Shown here: positions 26,878 to 36,148 of the stretch, one piece after another
Position numbering within the stretch: position 1 is the first letter of the stretch
Layout: the number at the start of each line of letters is the position of its first letter
Assembly: GCA_029265155.1 (NCBI GenBank)
Contig: JAJUJV010000002.1
Location: 1 to 51,906 of the forward strand
DNA: 51,906 nt
Direction: 5' to 3'
Origin: Altererythrobacter sp.
Lineage (GTDB): Bacteria; Pseudomonadota; Alphaproteobacteria; Sphingomonadales; Sphingomonadaceae
Program-made: the position numbers and the translations under genes
The notes under the pieces: generated by a model
The model's database searches: none
Told to the model about the DNA's origin: nothing
The model's input: the letters and a program-made list of their open reading frames with translations, nothing else

Positions 26878-27801
26878 TCAGCCGCCGACAGCAGCGGCGA
26901 CTTCGGCTGCGAAGTCGCTCTCTTCCTTCTCGATGCCTTCGCCGAGCTGGAAGCGGACGTAATCCTTCAACACGATCGAGGTGCCCGCGGCCTTACCGGC
27001 CTGCGCGACGACGTCGGCGATCGGGGTCTTGTTGTCCATCACCGACAGCTGGCTGAGCAGCGCGTTTTCCTTCGCGTACTTCTTGACCGCGCCATCGACC
27101 ATTTTGGCCTGAACGTCAGCCGGCTTGCCGCTTTCAGCCGCCTTCTCAGCCGCGATCTTACGTTCGCGCTCCAGCACTTCAGGATCGAGGCCGTCGGCAT
27201 CGAGCGCCTGCGGGAACGCTGCGGCGATGTGCATCGCAAGCTGCTTGCCGAGCGGCTCGAGCACGTCGGCACCCGCTTCGCTCTCCAGCGCGACAAGCAC
27301 GCCGATCTTACCGAGGTTCGGCGCCTGAGCATTATGGATGTACGGAACGACCAGCCCCTGGCTCACCGACACGCTCTTCATGCGGCGGATCTGCTGATTC
27401 TCGCCAATCGTGGCGACGTTGCTGGTCAGCTTCTCGGCCACCGTGCCACCGCCCGGATAGGCAGCGTTCTTCAGCGCTTCGATATCGTCCGCATCCTGGC
27501 TGAGCCCGACCTGCGTGACGCTGCGCACGAAATCCTGGAACTGTTCGTTCTTCGCGACGAAGTCGGTTTCGGAGTTGACCTCGACGGCGACCCCGCGGGT
27601 GCCCTCGACTGCCACGCCGACCAGCCCTTCAGCCGCAGTGCGGCTCGACTTCTTGGCCGCCGCGGCAAGGCCCTTGGCACGCAGCGCATCGACCGCCGCC
27701 TCGAAATCGCCGCCGGCTTCGTCAAGCGCCTTCTTGCAATCCATCATCCCGGCGCCGGTGCGCTCGCGGAGATTCTTCACGTCGGCTGCTGTGTAAGCCA
27801 T
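26878..27801 (-). CDS. tsf: Elongation factor Ts
   Basis: 307 residues. Nucleotide exchange factor for EF-Tu. It opens with the signature [16 protein letters not shown], and [10 protein letters not shown] lies in the core. The longer frame begins at 27870, but the ATG at 27801 has AAGGAC six bases before it, whereas the ATG two codons upstream abuts that AAGGAC. It follows rpsB by 83 bases. Confidence 0.97.
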   Translation of the reverse strand: MAYTAADVKNLRERTGAGMMDCKKALDEAGGDFEAAVDALRAKGLAAAAKKSSRTAAEGLVGVAVEGTRGVAVEVNSETDFVAKNEQFQDFVRSVTQVGLSQDADDIEALKNAAYPGGGTVAEKLTSNVATIGENQQIRRMKSVSVSQGLVVPYIHNAQAPNLGKIGVLVALESEAGADVLEPLGKQLAMHIAAAFPQALDADGLDPEVLERERKIAAEKAAESGKPADVQAKMVDGAVKKYAKENALLSQLSVMDNKTPIADVVAQAGKAAGTSIVLKDYVRFQLGEGIEKEESDFAAEVAAAVGG

Positions 27802-27884
27802 TGTCATGTCCTTATGGAAATTGGGCCGAAGCGCCGGACCGCAAGATGGGTCCGACGCTTCGAATTGCAAACGTTGCCGGCCGA

Positions 27885-28661
27885 TCAGGCCTGTGCGGCG
27901 ACGGCGTCCTGGGCGACCGCAGCTTCCGCCGGCGGAGCGTCCATCGCGCCGATGTCGGCGCCCGAATCGACCACGCCTTCGTTGCGGCCGGTGCTCGCCG
28001 CCTGGGCCACTGCATCGCAGTAAAGGCGAACGGCGCGGCTGGCATCATCGTTACCCGGTACCGGGAAGGCGATGCCGTTCGGGTCGACGTTGGTGTCGAG
28101 GATCGCGACGACCGGGATGCCAAGCACGTTGGCCTCCTTGATCGCCAGCTCTTCCTTGTTCGCGTCGATCACGAACATCACGTCGGGGATACCGCCCATG
28201 TCGCGGATGCCGCCGAGCGACAGCTTGAGCTTGTCGAGCTCACGGGTGAGCTGCAGCACTTCCTTCTTGGTCAGCCCCGAGGTGTCGCCCGAGAGCTGCT
28301 CTTCAAGGCTCTTCAGGCGCTTGATCGAACCGGAAATCGTCTTCCAGTTGGTCAGCATGCCGCCGAGCCAGCGGTGGTTGACGAAGTGCTGGCCACAGCG
28401 GCGCGCGGCCTCGGCGATCGGCTCCTGCGCCTGCCGCTTGGTGCCGACGAACAGCACCTTTCCGCCAGCGCGGACAGTGGCCGAGACGAAGTCGAGCGCG
28501 CGCGCAAACAGCGGCACGGTCTGCGACAGGTCGATGATGTGGACGCCGTTCCGCGCGCCGAAGATGTACGGCTTCATGCGCGGGTTCCAGCGGTGGGTCT
28601 GGTGGCCGAAGTGAGCGCCGGCCTCGATCAATTGCTGCATCGTGACGGTAGGAGCCGCCAT
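27885..28661 (-). CDS. rpsB: 30S ribosomal protein S2
   Basis: 258 residues from ATG at 28661, preceded by AAAGGAAA. Signatures are [29 protein letters not shown] and [11 protein letters not shown]. The C-terminus has an Ala-rich extension. The frame open to 28745 lacks homology-like sequence and is rejected. The 297-base region upstream also carries the opposite-facing LexA-type promoter; I could not assign the rpsB promoter itself. Confidence 0.97.
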   Translation of the reverse strand: MAAPTVTMQQLIEAGAHFGHQTHRWNPRMKPYIFGARNGVHIIDLSQTVPLFARALDFVSATVRAGGKVLFVGTKRQAQEPIAEAARRCGQHFVNHRWLGGMLTNWKTISGSIKRLKSLEEQLSGDTSGLTKKEVLQLTRELDKLKLSLGGIRDMGGIPDVMFVIDANKEELAIKEANVLGIPVVAILDTNVDPNGIAFPVPGNDDASRAVRLYCDAVAQAASTGRNEGVVDSGADIGAMDAPPAEAAVAQDAVAAQA

Positions 28662-28854
28662 AGGTATTTCCTTTCCGGTTATGCCTCTGGAAAGCTGGAA
28701 CCGTGGCGGAGCGCCCGCTGCGGCACCGGTATGTGCGCCTTCCATGTGGATTTGCCGCCTCTCTCCTAGTGGAGCGACGACGCCGCCCCCTTACGCACAA
28801 CGAGATGGAAAATCCACCTTGAACTTGACGATCACGCGAGTTCGAGCCAGCCGC

Positions 28855-28884
28855 TTGACACCATAGAACAAATAGAGAACATAG
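28855..28884 (+). promoter_or_regulatory. Promoter with embedded LexA (SOS) box
   Basis: TTGACA at 28855-28860 is followed by GAACAAATAGAGAAC at 28866-28880, an exact match to GAAC-N7-GAAC, the direct-repeat LexA box described in alphaproteobacteria (GTTC-N7-GTTC on the other strand). The likely -10 (AACATA or ACATAG, 28878-28884) overlaps the box, so a bound repressor would block the promoter. It faces the small membrane protein gene at 28959, about 70 bases downstream. Some chance matches to an eight-base pattern are expected in 52 kb; its placement inside a promoter is what makes it credible. Confidence 0.6.
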
Positions 28885-28958
28885 ATCGTAACAGGAACAT
28901 CTGCTCTTCGACGCGTTTTGGCAATGCGAGCGGGGAGCGCGCAGGAAGGTCGAAGCCA

Positions 28959-29162
28959 ATGCTGAATGTCGCTATCTCGCTGCTGTTCGGATTTGCTGCT
29001 TTTGCTGCCGTCACACAGATCCACATCGCGGTCGCGCAGGGGCTGAACCGCCGCCGCGCCATCGTGGCGGAACTGTCCCGCCGGCCGCGCAAAGTCAGAG
29101 CGAAGGCTGAGCGCTTACCGCCGCTGCGCCTCGCTGCCGCCGCACCTTGGCATAACGCATGA
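28959..29162 (+). CDS. Small membrane protein, probably SOS-regulated
   Basis: 67 residues. One N-terminal transmembrane helix (about 3-27) and a basic, Arg-rich cytoplasmic tail. AGGAAGG lies nine bases before the ATG. It is the first frame after a promoter that contains a LexA-type box. Size, single helix and presumed SOS control recall the small damage-induced division inhibitors of Caulobacter (SidA, DidA), but I see no clear sequence similarity, so function is inference. Its 3' end overlaps the convergent pssA by 68 bases, which is unusual and leaves some doubt about the exact C-terminus. Confidence 0.6.
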   Translation: MLNVAISLLFGFAAFAAVTQIHIAVAQGLNRRRAIVAELSRRPRKVRAKAERLPPLRLAAAAPWHNA

Positions 29163-29955
29163 CGCTGTAGGGCATGAGAGCCAGGTAGGCGATTGAGACG
29201 GCCGCCAGCGTCCACCAGGTTTCGGTGAGCAGAGCGGCGAACAGTAGTCCCGCCAAGGCGATGGCCGGCAACCGAATGCTGCGCCTCGGCCGAATCAGAG
29301 TCCAACTGAGCGTCGCGAGGTTGGAAATCATCAGAGCCGCTATCACCACTAGCCAAATCGCTACCAGCACTGGTGAGCGGAACAGCTCTTCCCCGGTCGC
29401 CATCGTCAGGTACATGGGCAGGAAGGCGAGGCCCGCGCCGACCGGAGCCGGGATCCCGGTCAAGAAACCGACTGACTTGTGCGGCTGGTGCTCGACGTCG
29501 ATCTGGGCATTGAAGCGGGCCAGGCGCAGCGCACAGCAAATGGCGAATGCCAGTGCAGCGAACCACCCGAACCGCGGCAGGTCCTGAAGCGACCACATGA
29601 ACAGGACGAGCGCCGGCGCCATCCCGAAGCTGAGCGAGTCCGCCAGGCTGTCGAGTTCCGCGCCGAACCGCGATTGCGCCTTCAAAAGCCGAGCTACTCT
29701 CCCGTCGATGCCGTCCAGCATTCCGGCGAGGATAATGGCAAACACCGCCATGCGAAAATCGCCGGTGATGGCGAAGCGAATCCCGGTAAGCCCCGAGCAG
29801 AGCGCAGCTGCGGTGATCGCGTTAGGCAGCACGGCACGCATCGTCAGGCCGGGAGGGCCAGCAGGAACCGCCGGCTTCGCTTCGTCAGAACCGTTGGGCC
29901 CTAGCCACGAAGGTCCCGGTTGGACGGGCCGTTCGTCATCCGGCCCGCCGTTCAC
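29095..29955 (-). CDS. pssA: CDP-diacylglycerol-serine O-phosphatidyltransferase
   Basis: 286 residues. A Pro/Gly-rich cytoplasmic start (about 1-37) precedes several transmembrane helices. The CDP-alcohol phosphotransferase motif is intact: DGIDGRVAR followed by [11 protein letters not shown]. It makes phosphatidylserine, which Psd, encoded immediately upstream, decarboxylates to phosphatidylethanolamine. The ATG overlaps the psd stop by four bases. Confidence 0.95.
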   Translation of the reverse strand: MNGGPDDERPVQPGPSWLGPNGSDEAKPAVPAGPPGLTMRAVLPNAITAAALCSGLTGIRFAITGDFRMAVFAIILAGMLDGIDGRVARLLKAQSRFGAELDSLADSLSFGMAPALVLFMWSLQDLPRFGWFAALAFAICCALRLARFNAQIDVEHQPHKSVGFLTGIPAPVGAGLAFLPMYLTMATGEELFRSPVLVAIWLVVIAALMISNLATLSWTLIRPRRSIRLPAIALAGLLFAALLTETWWTLAAVSIAYLALMPYSVMRYAKVRRQRGAAAVSAQPSL

Positions 29956-30704
29956 TGATTGACGCCTTCGATGAGCTGTTGGCGGCCCAGTTCCGCCAGC
30001 ACCGTCTCGCCGGCAATGACCGTCTGCCCCAGCAGCACTTTGGCGTCGGTTCCTTGCGGCAGATAGACATCGACTCGGCTGCCGAACCGGATCAGACCGA
30101 TGCGCTGCCCCGCTGCAACGATGTCGCCAGGCTTGACGAACGGCACGATCCGCCGCGCCACGAGCCCCGCGATCTGCGTGAAGCCGATCGGCCGGCCGTC
30201 CGGCCGTTCGATAAGGATGTGCTGCCGCTCGTTCTCTTCACTGGCCTTGTCGAGATCGGCATTAAGGAACTTACCGGGGAGATAGACCACCCGCCGCACC
30301 GTTCCGCCGACCGGCGCGCGGTTGATGTGCACGTCGAACACCGACATGAAGATGGAAACGCGCGTGACCGGCTCCGCGCCCAACCCGGCGTGGCCGGCTC
30401 CGTCGGGCCCCTGCAGTTCGGGCGGCGGCGGGACTTGCGTGATCAGCGTCACCAGTCCGTCGGCTGGCGCAACGATCACGTCGTCGCCTTGCGGGACAAC
30501 CCGCTCGGGATCGCGGAAGAACGCGAAGACGCCGAACGACAGCAGCAGCAGCGGCCAGCCGATGATTTCCCAATCCAGGATCAGCAGCACCGCCAGCGCA
30601 ATACCGGCCGCAAACAGGCCGAACTTACGCCCTTCTGGATGGATGGCGGGCCAGCTCCATTCGGCTTCGCCCCGTCCCCGGTTGTCGCGCAGTTCTCCGG
30701 CCAT
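29952..30704 (-). CDS. psd: Phosphatidylserine decarboxylase proenzyme
   Basis: 250 residues from ATG at 30704 (AGGTGG upstream; a GTG three codons earlier is less likely). Two hydrophobic segments near residues 27-60, then the decarboxylase domain with [13 protein letters not shown] and the self-cleavage site in LIRFGSRVD, where the bacterial short-form GS pair generates the pyruvoyl group. It forms phosphatidylethanolamine together with pssA. Confidence 0.95.
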   Translation of the reverse strand: MAGELRDNRGRGEAEWSWPAIHPEGRKFGLFAAGIALAVLLILDWEIIGWPLLLLSFGVFAFFRDPERVVPQGDDVIVAPADGLVTLITQVPPPPELQGPDGAGHAGLGAEPVTRVSIFMSVFDVHINRAPVGGTVRRVVYLPGKFLNADLDKASEENERQHILIERPDGRPIGFTQIAGLVARRIVPFVKPGDIVAAGQRIGLIRFGSRVDVYLPQGTDAKVLLGQTVIAGETVLAELGRQQLIEGVNQ

Positions 30705-30774
30705 TGGGCCCACCTAGGGAAGTGCAGCCGGCCCGACAAGGCAAAGCCGGCGGCTGAGCGCCAGTAGTCCACCG

Positions 30775-30782
30775 TTAACCAT
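30775..30782 (+). promoter_or_regulatory. CtrA-like half-site TTAACCAT
   Basis: The octamer TTAACCAT, a known CtrA recognition form, lies 39 bases before the PAP2 gene in the 116-base divergent region with psd. A single half-site can occur by chance. Confidence 0.25.
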
Positions 30783-30820
30783 TCCCGCCTATCGCTGAGC
30801 AAGCAGGGGCAGGGAGCGCA

Positions 30821-31906
30821 ATGCCGGCAGACGGAGACACCAACACCACATGGCCGCGCCTTCGCGCGATGCTCGTCTCGCAGGCCCCGATCTATGTCAT
30901 TGCTAGCGGTCTGCTGATCGTATGCGTCGCGTTGTTATCCCTCCACGGCATGCCGGTTTCGTCTGACTCGATGCTGTCCAACTTCCGCCTCTACGCGGTC
31001 GCGGCGGGAGCGATGTTGTTGGCCGACGTGGGCTGGCTACTGGTTCGGCACCGGCCTGCTCGCCCTTCGCTCTTCCTGTTCCAGATATACCGGCGGCGCC
31101 TGGGAAGCTCGGGTTTTCTCGCAGCGCTTCCGTTGCTCGCGATCACGATCGTCTTCATGCCGTTCTTCTCACGGTTGAAGTCGATGATCCCGCTGTTCAA
31201 CGCCTATACCTGGGACGCGACCTTCATCGCCTGGGATCGCGCTCTGTTCTTCGGCTACGATGCCTGGCAGGTCCTGCAGCCGGTGCTCGGTTATCCGGCC
31301 GTGACCGCACTACTGGCGGTACTCTATCACCTCTGGCTCTTGCTGATCTACGTCGGCACACTATTGATTCTGTTCCATCCTGCCGCCCAGCCGGTCGTAC
31401 GTACCTACTTCCTCGGGTTCGTGCTGATTTGGACCGTCATCGGCGGCGGACTGGCGACGCTGTTCGCGTCGGTCGGCCCCTGCTTTGTTGGTCCGATCTT
31501 CGGCGATCCGACCTTCGACGCACAGATGGCGTACCTTAACGAAGCTCACGAGCAGTTCCCGGTTATGACCCTCCATGTGCAGGAGATGCTGCTCGGCTGG
31601 TATCAAGCCGGTGAAGGCGGGCTCGGCGCAGGCATCACCGCGATGCCGTCGATGCACGTGTCGATGGCCTTCCTTTTCTGGCTCGCGGTGCGGCGCGTGT
31701 GGCGAGGCGCCGGCTGGTTCTTCTTCGCCTTCTTTGTCGCGATCTGGCTCGGTTCGTTTCATCTCGCCTACCACTATGCCGTGGATGGATTGGTCAGCGT
31801 GATCGCGACGGCAGCCATTTGGAAAGGCGCCCAGGCCCTGCTGCAGGCGTGGGACCGGGAGATGGAGCAGCGACAGACCCGCATCGCCGCCTCCGCTTTG
31901 GCCTGA
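30821..31906 (+). CDS. PAP2 superfamily protein, Aur1/inositolphosphotransferase-like
   Basis: 361 residues with about eight hydrophobic segments. The C-terminal half holds the acid-phosphatase-like motifs of the PAP2_3 (Aur1/Ipt1) group: [10 protein letters not shown] and [10 protein letters not shown], where the two His and the Asp would form the catalytic triad. Eukaryotic relatives move phospho-head-groups onto ceramide. The neighbours psd and pssA make phospholipid head-groups, so transfer onto a lipid acceptor, perhaps a sphingolipid, is plausible; a simple lipid phosphatase is the alternative. Confidence 0.85.
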   Translation: MPADGDTNTTWPRLRAMLVSQAPIYVIASGLLIVCVALLSLHGMPVSSDSMLSNFRLYAVAAGAMLLADVGWLLVRHRPARPSLFLFQIYRRRLGSSGFLAALPLLAITIVFMPFFSRLKSMIPLFNAYTWDATFIAWDRALFFGYDAWQVLQPVLGYPAVTALLAVLYHLWLLLIYVGTLLILFHPAAQPVVRTYFLGFVLIWTVIGGGLATLFASVGPCFVGPIFGDPTFDAQMAYLNEAHEQFPVMTLHVQEMLLGWYQAGEGGLGAGITAMPSMHVSMAFLFWLAVRRVWRGAGWFFFAFFVAIWLGSFHLAYHYAVDGLVSVIATAAIWKGAQALLQAWDREMEQRQTRIAASALA

Positions 31907-31944
31907 GCCCAAGAGCGGGAAGCTTGCTACGAAGATGGCGGCGG

Positions 31945-32030
31945 TGGTGGACAGGGCTGGATTCGAACCAGCGTACGCTTGCGCGGGCAGATTTACAGTC
32001 TGCTGCCTTTAACCACTCGGCCACCTGTCC
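31945..32030 (-). tRNA. tRNA-Tyr (anticodon GTA)
   Basis: The minus strand folds as a class II tRNA: acceptor GGACAGG/CCTGTCC, anticodon stem-loop CAGACTGTAAATCTG with anticodon GTA, a long variable arm, T-loop GGTTCGAATCC, discriminator A and encoded CCA (31945-31947). Confidence 0.96.
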
Positions 32031-32169
32031 ACCGGAGAGCCGGACGCGGGAAGAACCCGCAGCTTACGACCCCGTTGCGGGGCCACCGGCCGAGTGCGCG
32101 CGTCCATGACGAAGCGGCGCACGCCTGTCAATGGTGGCGCTGCCCTGCCACTTCGCGCTAGGGGGCCCC

Positions 32170-32961
32170 ATGGCGAAAAAGGACGAGACACGCAGGCTGC
32201 GCGGACGCGCCGGACGCATGCAAGGGGGACGCGGCTCAGGGCGCGCCAGCCAGGGTCAGGTGCGGCTCTGGGGCCGGCACGCGGTGGAAGCGGCACTCAA
32301 GAACCCGATGCGGCAGCACCGCAAGCTCTGGGCGACCCGCGAGGGGCTGGATTCGCTCGACGGCGAACTGCCGCCGGATTTCCCCCTCGAATTCGCTGAT
32401 GGGGCCGATCTGGCCCGGCTGGTCGCGCGCGACGCGCCGCACCAGGGGCTGGTCCTCGAATGTGCGCCGCTGGAAGACCATTATCTGGCTGACGTGCTCG
32501 ACAGCGATCCGCGAAAGCCGCTGATCGTGCTCGACCAGGTAACCGATCCGCACAACGTCGGCGCGATTCTGCGCTCAGCCGCCGCCTTCGATGCTGCGGC
32601 GATCGTCACGCAGGACCGCCATGCGCCGCCCGAAGGAGGCGTGCTGGCCAAGTCCGCGTCAGGCGCGCTGGAACTTGTGCCGTGGGTGCGGGTGGTGAAC
32701 CTCGCCCGCGCGCTCGAGGAAATCGCCGAAGCGGGTTACTGGCGCCTGGGGCTCGCTGGCGAGGCGGAAGCGACGCTTGCCGAGGCGTTGCCCGCTGGCC
32801 CGGTGGCGCTGGTACTGGGGGCAGAAGGCGAAGGCATGCGACACAACATCGCCGCTCACTGCGACGCATTGGCGCGGCTGCCGATCAGCGATGCGATGGA
32901 AAGCCTGAACGTCTCGAACGCGGCCGCGATCGCGCTCTACGCCGTCGCCACGCGTGCCTGA
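32170..32961 (+). CDS. rlmB: SpoU-family 23S rRNA (Gm2251) 2'-O-methyltransferase
   Basis: 263 residues from ATG at 32170. A basic, Arg/Gly-rich start, a substrate-binding domain (VRLWGRHAVEAALKNP) and a knotted SPOUT domain with the three family motifs: VTDPHNVGAILRSA, LVLGAEGEGMR and SDAMESLNVSNAAA. Best match is RlmB/TrmH group; exact rRNA target is by family. A 13-codon upstream extension is rejected. Confidence 0.92.
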   Translation: MAKKDETRRLRGRAGRMQGGRGSGRASQGQVRLWGRHAVEAALKNPMRQHRKLWATREGLDSLDGELPPDFPLEFADGADLARLVARDAPHQGLVLECAPLEDHYLADVLDSDPRKPLIVLDQVTDPHNVGAILRSAAAFDAAAIVTQDRHAPPEGGVLAKSASGALELVPWVRVVNLARALEEIAEAGYWRLGLAGEAEATLAEALPAGPVALVLGAEGEGMRHNIAAHCDALARLPISDAMESLNVSNAAAIALYAVATRA

Positions 32962-32980
32962 AGCCGAAGGCAAGATGACG

Positions 32981-33016
32981 AAAGGGCCGCTCCGGCTTTA
33001 GCTGAAGCGGCCCTTT
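32981..33016. terminator. Bidirectional terminator between rlmB and hup
   Basis: AAAGGGCCGCT (32981-32991) pairs with AGCGGCCCTTT (33006-33016), an 11-bp stem between two convergent genes, each arm giving a short T-run at its 3' end. Confidence 0.8.
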
Positions 33017-33058
33017 GCCACGCCTGGCCGCCCCCCGCGGCCAGGAACCCTCAAGCGA

Positions 33059-33331
33059 TCAGTTGCAGGAGTCCTTGAGGCCCTTGCCCGCCTTGAACTT
33101 CGGCTGCGTCGAAGCTTTGATCTCCATCGGCTCACCCGTCCGTGGGTTGCGCCCAGTCGAAGCTTTGCGCTTGGCCACCGAGAAGGTGCCGAAACCCACG
33201 AGCCGCACTTCATCGCCTTTCGCGAGCGCGGAGGTGATGGTGTCGAACACCCCTTCGACAGCCTTGGTCGCATCGCTGCGAGAGAGGCCGCTGGTCTCCG
33301 CCACGGCTCCGATCAGTTCGTTCTTGTTCAT
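33059..33331 (-). CDS. hup: HU-family DNA-binding protein
   Basis: 90 residues starting MNKNELIGAVAE. It contains the family segments VEGVFDTITSAL, VRLVGFGTFSVAKR and the beta-arm GRNPRTGE. It bends DNA as a nucleoid protein. The 61 codons open upstream have no matching sequence. It follows lon by 215 bases, the common lon-hup order, and ends in the shared terminator. Confidence 0.96.
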   Translation of the reverse strand: MNKNELIGAVAETSGLSRSDATKAVEGVFDTITSALAKGDEVRLVGFGTFSVAKRKASTGRNPRTGEPMEIKASTQPKFKAGKGLKDSCN

Positions 33332-33546
33332 GTCCGGAAAGAACCCCCTCGATTGTTGGTTTTGTTGCCCAGGAAATTTGAATCGCCACGCGATGCCTGG
33401 AATTGAGCGAGTTTTGCCGCGGCTGTCAAAGCCTAAGCCCTCGACCTGCCGCGGCGCCGCGGAATTTGGTGGTTCTTCCGTGTAGAAATACCGATGGCCG
33501 CGACGAGGAGCCACCGCCCTCGACGCGCGGCTCCTCTCGTCTTCGA

Positions 33547-35940
33547 CTAATGGGCGATGGTCGAGGCCGTGCCGCTGGTCGCGGCGGGATTCGGCTGACT
33601 CGCCAGGTCGTCAGCTTCGGTCCACTCGATCGGGTTCGGCACCGAGGCCAGCGCGTGACGAAGAACCTCGTCCACATGGCCCACCGGCAGGATTCGCAGC
33701 CCTTCCTTCACGTTGGCCGGTATCTCGGCGAGATCCTTCTCGTTCTCTTCCGGAATGAGCACCGTCTTGATACCGCCGCGAAGCGCTGCGAGGAGCTTTT
33801 CCTTCAGACCGCCGATCGGCAGCACGCGGCCGCGCAAGGTCACCTCGCCGGTCATCGCCACGTCCGCGCGCACCGGAATGCCGGTCAGCGTCGAGACAAT
33901 CGAGGTCACCATCCCGATGCCCGCGCTCGGGCCGTCCTTGGGCACCGCCCCTTCGGGCAAGTGGATGTGGACGTTCTTGCGCTGGAAGATCGAAGGTTTG
34001 ATGCCGTACGCGGGGCTGCGCGCCTTGACGAAGCTGAAGGCCGCCTGGACGCTTTCGTTCATGACTTCGCCGAGCTTGCCCGTGGTCTTGATCTCGCCCT
34101 TGCCCGGCGTCGTCACGCTTTCGATCGTCAGCAGCTCGCCGCCGACTTCGGTCCAGGCAAGGCCTGTGACCGCGCCGACCTGAGCTTCCTCGTCCGACTT
34201 GCCGTGGCGGAACTTCCGCACACCCGCGAACTCGGCCAAGTTTTCGGGCGTGATGACCACGCCTTCGACCTTCTTTTCAAGGATCTGACGCAGGCTCTTG
34301 CGCGCGAGCCGCGCTATTTCGCGCTCGAGCGTCCGGACCCCGGCTTCGCGCGTGTAGTAGCGGATGAGGTCGCGCAGGCCTTCTTCGGTCAGTTCAAACT
34401 CACCCGCTCGCAGCCCATGGGCTTCGACTTGCTTGGCGATCAGGTGGCGCTGCGCAATCTCGACCTTCTCGTCCTCGGTGTATCCTTCGAGCCGGATGAT
34501 TTCCATGCGGTCGAGCAACGGCTGCGGCAAGTTCAGCGAGTTGGCCGTGCAGACGAACATCACGTCGCTGAGGTCGATGTCGAGCTCGAGGTAATGGTCC
34601 TGGAACTTCGCGTTCTGCTCCGGATCGAGCACTTCGAGCAGCGCCGACGCCGGATCGCCCCGGAAATCCTGGCCAAGCTTGTCGATCTCGTCGAGCAGGA
34701 ACAGCGGGTTCGACGCCCCGGCCTTGCGCAAGTTGGTGACGATCTTGCCCGGCAGTGAGCCGATGTAGGTCCGGCGGTGACCGCGGATTTCAGCTTCATC
34801 GCGAACGCCGCCCAGCGACTGGCGCACGAACTCCCGGCCGGTTGCCTTGGCAATCGACTTGCCGAGCGAGGTCTTGCCCACGCCCGGAGGGCCGACGAGG
34901 CAGAGGATCGGTCCTTTGAGCTTGTTGGTGCGGGCCTGCACCGCGAGATACTCGACGATACGGTCCTTGACCTTGTCGAGCGCGTAGTGATCCTCGTCGA
35001 GGATCGCCTGGGCTTTGGCGATGTCCTTCTTGAGCCGGCTCTTCTTGCCCCATGGCAGGCCGAGCAGCACATCCAGGTAGTTGCGCACGACGGTCGCCTC
35101 GGCGCTCATCGGCTGCATCGTCTTGAGCTTCTTGAGCTCAGCCTGCGCCTTAGCCTTGGCGTCCTTCGACAGCTTGAGAGTGTCGATCTTCTCTTGAAGC
35201 TCGGCAATTTCGTCACCGCCCTCGTCGTCTCCGCCGAGTTCCGACTGGATCGCCTTGAGCTGCTCGTTGAGGTAATACTCGCGCTGGGTCTTCTCCATCT
35301 GCCGCTTCACACGACCGCGGATTTTGCGTTCGACCTGAAGGACCGAAAGCTCGCCTTCCATGACCGAATAGACCATCTCGAGCCGCTTCAGCGGATCGGG
35401 CTCGGTGAGCAGAGCCTGCTTGGTGTCCACGCGGGCAGACAGGGCCGCCGCCATCGTGTCGGCGAGGCGCCCGGCATCGTCGATGCCGGCCAGCTCTTCC
35501 TCGATGTCGTCGGGCAGTTTCTTGTTGTGCTTTGCGTAGTCGGCGAACTGATCGAGCGCAGAGCGCATCATCGCCGCCACTTCGTTGCCGGCGACGGTCT
35601 CTTCCTCGATCGGCTCGACCGTCGCGACGACGTGGTCCGCCGCATCGGTCAATGAAACGAGCCGCGCGCGGGCCTGCCCTTCGACCAGCACCCGCACCGT
35701 GCCGTCCGGCAGCTTGAGCAGTTGCAGAACCTGGGCGATCACGCCGACTTCGTAGAGGTCGTCACCCTGCGGCTCGTCGGTTCCCTGCTCCAGCTGGGTA
35801 AGCAGGAAAATATCCTTGTCCCCTTCCATTGCGGCCTCAAGTGCAGCCACGGATTTGTCGCGCCCGACGAACAGCGGGACCACCATATGCGGAAACACCA
35901 CGATATCGCGCAGCGGAAGGAGGGGGAAAGACTGTGTCAT
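33547..35940 (-). CDS. lon: ATP-dependent protease Lon
   Basis: 797 residues: N-terminal LAN domain (FPLLPLRDIVVFP), a coiled-coil linker (about 190-280), AAA+ domain with Walker A GPPGVGKTS and Walker B FLLDEID, and a protease domain with catalytic Ser in PKDGPSAGIG (about 670) and Lys in IGGLKEKLLAA. Degrades misfolded and regulatory proteins, in Caulobacter including DnaA and CcrM. A heat-shock-type promoter lies 50 bases upstream. Confidence 0.98.
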   Translation of the reverse strand: MTQSFPLLPLRDIVVFPHMVVPLFVGRDKSVAALEAAMEGDKDIFLLTQLEQGTDEPQGDDLYEVGVIAQVLQLLKLPDGTVRVLVEGQARARLVSLTDAADHVVATVEPIEEETVAGNEVAAMMRSALDQFADYAKHNKKLPDDIEEELAGIDDAGRLADTMAAALSARVDTKQALLTEPDPLKRLEMVYSVMEGELSVLQVERKIRGRVKRQMEKTQREYYLNEQLKAIQSELGGDDEGGDEIAELQEKIDTLKLSKDAKAKAQAELKKLKTMQPMSAEATVVRNYLDVLLGLPWGKKSRLKKDIAKAQAILDEDHYALDKVKDRIVEYLAVQARTNKLKGPILCLVGPPGVGKTSLGKSIAKATGREFVRQSLGGVRDEAEIRGHRRTYIGSLPGKIVTNLRKAGASNPLFLLDEIDKLGQDFRGDPASALLEVLDPEQNAKFQDHYLELDIDLSDVMFVCTANSLNLPQPLLDRMEIIRLEGYTEDEKVEIAQRHLIAKQVEAHGLRAGEFELTEEGLRDLIRYYTREAGVRTLEREIARLARKSLRQILEKKVEGVVITPENLAEFAGVRKFRHGKSDEEAQVGAVTGLAWTEVGGELLTIESVTTPGKGEIKTTGKLGEVMNESVQAAFSFVKARSPAYGIKPSIFQRKNVHIHLPEGAVPKDGPSAGIGMVTSIVSTLTGIPVRADVAMTGEVTLRGRVLPIGGLKEKLLAALRGGIKTVLIPEENEKDLAEIPANVKEGLRILPVGHVDEVLRHALASVPNPIEWTEADDLASQPNPAATSGTASTIAH

Positions 35941-35990
35941 ACCGAAAGATCCGTGAGTTCTGCGGCTCGAACGGCCGCCTGCTTGGCTGC

Positions 35991-36019
35991 AATATGGGGG
36001 CCAGACAATTGTCCTGCAA
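35991..36019 (-). promoter_or_regulatory. RpoH (sigma-32)-type promoter of lon
   Basis: On the minus strand CCCCATATT (35991-35999) matches the sigma-32 -10 element; 14 bases upstream is GTTGCA (36014-36019) as a weak -35. Distance to the lon ATG is about 50 bases. Lon is a classical heat-shock gene, which supports the call. Confidence 0.5.
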
Positions 36020-36148
36020 CGTACGCTAGCGTGCTGACTGTGGACGGCACAGATCGCTCGCGCGAGCTACTCAAATCGCCCCGGCCGGGCGTCATGCAGG
36101 CCGCATCCGGCCAGCGGCGCACCGAGCCGCGCGGCCATCCACGTTCGG

